DNA from: Rhodospirillales bacterium
Lineage (GTDB): Bacteria > Pseudomonadota > Alphaproteobacteria > Acetobacterales > Acetobacteraceae
Assembly (NCBI GenBank): GCA_018971455.1
Contig: JAGXAV010000066.1
Span: forward strand, 1-8,484
DNA length: 8,484 bases
Direction: 5' to 3'
Below the pieces are notes generated by a model that searched no databases, was not told where the DNA came from, and saw nothing but the letters and a program-made list of their open reading frames with translations. Made by a program: the position numbers and the translations under genes. Below are positions 6,300 to 8,484 of the stretch, piece by piece (the stretch's first letter is position 1; each line of letters starts with the position of its first letter).

Positions 6300-6794
6300 A
6301 TGAAACCCAGCGCCGACCCGCAAATCCCCGACGCGCCGCCCCTGCTCGACGCGATCGATCGCCGCATCCTCGCCGAGTTGCAGGACGATGGCCGCATGAC
6401 CAATGTCGAACTCGCCAGCCGCGCCGGCATCTCCGCTCCCCCCTGCCTGCGCCGCGTCCGCCGCCTCGAGGAAGCCGGGCTGATCCGCGGCTACCACGCC
6501 GACACCGACCCCCAGCGCCTCGGCTGGGAGATCACCTTTTTCGCCATCGTCGGCCTCGACAGCCAGCGGGAGAGCGTGCTGTCCGCCTTCGAGCGCCTGG
6601 TCGCGGAATGGCCCGAAGTCCGCGAATGTCACATGATCCGCGGCGGCGGTGATTTCCTGCTCCGCCTCGTCGCCAGAGACACCGCCCACGAAAACGTGCT
6701 GACCCAGAAACTCACCGGCGCGCCCAGCGTCGCCCGCGTGCAGACCCTGCAGACCATCCGCACCAGCCGCAGCCTGGCCGGCGTCCCGCTCTGA
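6300..6794 (+). CDS. Lrp/AsnC-family transcriptional regulator
   Basis: 164 residues, typical length. The N-terminal winged HTH begins LLDAIDRRILAELQDDGRMT (15-34) and continues NVELASRAGISAPPCLRRVR, with LEEAGLIRGYHADTD as the wing. The C-terminal RAM ligand/oligomer domain (77-155) has the alternating TFFAIVGLD strand, a helix, VRECHMIRGGGDFLLRLVA with the family G-x-x-D-[FY] motif (GGGDF, 115-119), and the closing TLQTIRTSRSLAGVPL. Such proteins are octameric or dimeric local regulators that bind amino acids. It is the first gene of a rightward group with a glycosyltransferase and a threonine dehydratase-like gene, so amino-acid-responsive control of the dehydratase is a fair inference. 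Its stop codon overlaps the likely start of the next gene. No strong ribosome site precedes the ATG; AGGACG is about 13 bases away. Confidence 0.92.
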   Translation: MKPSADPQIPDAPPLLDAIDRRILAELQDDGRMTNVELASRAGISAPPCLRRVRRLEEAGLIRGYHADTDPQRLGWEITFFAIVGLDSQRESVLSAFERLVAEWPEVRECHMIRGGGDFLLRLVARDTAHENVLTQKLTGAPSVARVQTLQTIRTSRSLAGVPL

Positions 6795-8224
6795 TCTGGC
6801 TCCTCGCCGCGCTGACCGCCCTGCGCCTCGCGGTCGCGGCGGCAACCCCCCTGGCCCCGGACGAGGCGTATTACTGGGTGTGGTCGAAGGCCCTCGCCCC
6901 GGGCTATTTCGACCACCCGCCGATGGTCGCCCTGTGGATCCGCGCCGGCACCTGGCTGGTCGGCGACACGCCTCTGGGCATTCGCTTTCTCGGCGCGGTC
7001 TCGGCCGCACTCGGCACCCTGATGCTCATCCAGGCCGGCACCGACCTGCGCGACCGAGACACCGGCCTGCTGGCCGCCCTGCTGCTCAATGCCACCCTGC
7101 TCTTCGGCATCGGCGCGGTGACGATGACGCCCGACACCCCTCTCCTCTTCTTCTGGACGGCCGCCCTCTGGGCCCTCGCACGAATCCACGCCACCGGCCG
7201 CCCGCTCTGGTGGCTCGTCGCAGGACTTGCGACGGGCCTTGCCATGGCCAGCAAATACACCGCCTTCCTGCTGCCGCCCGGCATCCTGCTCTGGCTCCTC
7301 GCCGTCCCGTCACTGCGGCCCTGGCTGCGCCGCCCCGCCCCCTGGCTCGGCCTGGCGCTCGCGATGGCGGCACTGCTGCCCAATCTTGCCTGGAACGCCG
7401 CCCATGGCTGGGTCAGCCTGCTCAAGCAGGGCGGCAGGCTCGGCGACTGGTCGCCCGCCCGCGCCCTGCAGTTCGAGGTCGAACTCCTGCTCGGTCAGAT
7501 CGGCCTCGCCACACCGCTGATCGCCCTGCTCTGCGGCGCCGGCATGGTGCTCGCAGTCCGCCGCGCCATCGCGCGCGACCCCGCCTTCACCCTGCTCGCG
7601 GCCCTGACCATTCCACCCGCCCTGGTCTTCGCCGAACACGCCCTCGGCGACCGGGTGCAGGCCAACTGGCCCTCGATCCTCTATCCCGCGGCAAGCCTGG
7701 CGGCCGCCAGCCTCGCCGGAGCATGGCGCCGGATCATCCGCCCCGCCGCGGCCCTCGGCCTCGGCCTCACCGCGCTGGTCTGGATACAAGCCGCGGCCGC
7801 GCCCCTGGCCCTTCCCATGCGCCTCGACCCCACGCTGCTGCGCCTCGGGGGCTGGCGCCATCTCGCCACCGCAATCGACTCCGCCGCCACCGCCCAACAG
7901 GCCAGCTTCATCGTGTCGGACAACTACTCCCACGCCGCCCTGCTCGCCCGGCTGCTGCCGAAGCGCGACATCCTCGGGCTCGACCCGCGCTGGGCGCTGT
8001 TCCGCCTGCCCGACGTCCGGACCGCCCGCGCCGGCCAGACCGGCCTGCTGGTGCGCAGCGCCCGCCGCGCCGACGCGCCGGACCGCGCGGACTGGTCCTC
8101 GATCACCCCGCTCGGCGAGATAACCCGCGCGCGCGACGGGATGGCCGCCGAGACTTTCCGCCTCTATCGTGTCGTCGAGCGTCCGGGCACCACGCCGCTC
8201 GTCCGGATGCCCCATCCCGGCTGA
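6791..8224 (+). CDS. GT39/ArnT-like membrane glycosyltransferase, CTG start
   Basis: 477 residues from the proposed start. Member of the PMT/ArnT (GT39) fold, which transfers a sugar from a polyprenyl-phosphate donor on the periplasmic side; acceptor unknown. TM1 (2-19) is followed by PDEAYYWVWS with the presumed catalytic D24-E25, then GYFDHPPMVA. About nine further hydrophobic segments follow, with VTMTPDTPLLFFW and MASKYTAFLLPPG as family motifs, and a C-terminal soluble domain from about residue 350. Between the in-frame stop at 6650-6652 and the GTG at 6878 there is no ATG, GTG or TTG in this frame. The GTG would delete TM1 and the D-E motif. The CTG at 6791 overlaps the lrp stop (CTGA) and restores the complete family N-terminus, so translation is probably coupled. 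The family is firm; the start is inferred. Confidence 0.85.
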   Translation: MIWLLAALTALRLAVAAATPLAPDEAYYWVWSKALAPGYFDHPPMVALWIRAGTWLVGDTPLGIRFLGAVSAALGTLMLIQAGTDLRDRDTGLLAALLLNATLLFGIGAVTMTPDTPLLFFWTAALWALARIHATGRPLWWLVAGLATGLAMASKYTAFLLPPGILLWLLAVPSLRPWLRRPAPWLGLALAMAALLPNLAWNAAHGWVSLLKQGGRLGDWSPARALQFEVELLLGQIGLATPLIALLCGAGMVLAVRRAIARDPAFTLLAALTIPPALVFAEHALGDRVQANWPSILYPAASLAAASLAGAWRRIIRPAAALGLGLTALVWIQAAAAPLALPMRLDPTLLRLGGWRHLATAIDSAATAQQASFIVSDNYSHAALLARLLPKRDILGLDPRWALFRLPDVRTARAGQTGLLVRSARRADAPDRADWSSITPLGEITRARDGMAAETFRLYRVVERPGTTPLVRMPHPG

Positions 8225-8232
8225 GGAACCGC

Positions 8233-8484
8233 ATGCGCCTCCCCACCCCCGAAGACGTCCTGCAAGCGCGCGCCCGCATCACGCCGCACATCGTCCACAC
8301 GCCCATGCTGCGCCATCCGCTGCTCGACGCCCGCACCGGCGGCACCGTCCTGCTCAAGCCGGAAACCCTGCAACGCACCGGCAGCTTCAAGCTGCGCGGG
8401 GCCACCAACGCCATGCGCTGCCTGCCCGAAGCCGCCCGCGCGGCGGGCGTGGTCACCCACTCCTCCGGCAATCACGGCCAGGCA
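8233..8484 (+). CDS. Threonine dehydratase-like PLP enzyme (5' part only)
   Basis: The first 84 residues, running off the window end in frame. Fold-type II PLP enzyme: TLQRTGSFKLRGATNA (45-60) contains the PLP Schiff-base lysine K53 in S-F-K-x-R-G, and SSGNHGQA (77-84) is the phosphate-side loop. This matches threonine ammonia-lyase (threonine to 2-oxobutanoate plus ammonia) and the related serine dehydratases/racemases; the part seen cannot separate these, nor the biosynthetic form (with ACT-like domain) from the catabolic one. GAGGA (8223-8227) sits 5 bases before the ATG and overlaps the glycosyltransferase stop, so it is very likely cotranscribed with it. An upstream Lrp-type regulator on the same strand supports an amino-acid role. 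Confidence 0.9.
   Translation, partial: MRLPTPEDVLQARARITPHIVHTPMLRHPLLDARTGGTVLLKPETLQRTGSFKLRGATNAMRCLPEAARAAGVVTHSSGNHGQA

Noticed and set aside
6264..7010. 248-codon minus-strand frame opposite the lrp-type gene
   Set aside because: Composition and position indicate a complement artefact of the Lrp/AsnC gene.
7310..8215. 301-codon open frame on minus opposite the glycosyltransferase
   Set aside because: Shadow of a GC-rich gene with a Gly/Glu/Arg-rich translation and no ribosome site.
6878..8224. GTG at 6878 as the glycosyltransferase start
   Set aside because: It cuts off TM1 and the catalytic P-D-E-A-Y-Y motif that are intact in the same frame upstream, and has no ribosome site.

Overview
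The window looks like chromosomal DNA from a high-GC alphaproteobacterium, most likely Acetobacteraceae/Rhodospirillales. The basis is very high G+C with strong G/C third positions, an LsrB-like LysR gene directly after trxB, a DUF6362-type protein, a GcrA-like helix-turn-helix protein, and a leaderless Gly/Ala/Val-rich beta-strand-repeat protein of a kind common in acetic acid bacteria. The taxonomic call is inference from gene content; there is no rRNA or other phylogenetic marker.

Layout, left to right. (1) 1-1463, minus: a cysteine-free, low-complexity, probably secreted RTX-like protein with its own terminator at the left edge and a ~345-base leader region upstream. (2) 1809-3135: a regulatory cassette. 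A minus-strand XRE repressor-like gene is divergent from a small GcrA-like HTH gene and a DUF6362 gene on plus. The AT-rich divergent promoter carries a perfect TTGAC-G-GTCAA palindrome that overlaps a candidate -35 on each strand. This resembles a phage-type or phage-derived control region, but no integrase, terminase or att site is visible. (3) 3214-3918, plus: a YgjP-like HExxH zinc metallopeptidase whose 5' end sits in a cluster of GANTC sites. (4) 3919-4208: no protein gene, but a long rod-like inverted-repeat structure followed by a minus-strand terminator, a good candidate for a structured RNA or a structured 3' UTR. (5) 4209-6113, minus: trxB followed by an LsrB-like LysR regulator, a likely redox operon. 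(6) 6300 to the window end, plus: an Lrp/AsnC regulator, a GT39/ArnT-like membrane glycosyltransferase and the start of a threonine dehydratase-like PLP enzyme, closely packed.

How the genes may work together. trxB/LysR is a thioredoxin reductase with its probable redox regulator, although this LysR copy has no cysteine and so cannot sense thiols itself. The Lrp-type regulator is co-oriented with the amino-acid dehydratase gene, which fits local control of amino-acid catabolism, with a glycosyltransferase lying between them. The glycosyltransferase has no ATG, GTG or TTG that preserves its catalytic N-terminus; its only sensible start is a CTG overlapping the lrp stop. I see no CRISPR array, tRNA, rRNA, insertion sequence or replication origin. 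The most interesting items are the candidate structured RNA, the CTG-start overlap, the divergent operator and the cysteine-free LysR. I do not see a clear new multi-gene system.
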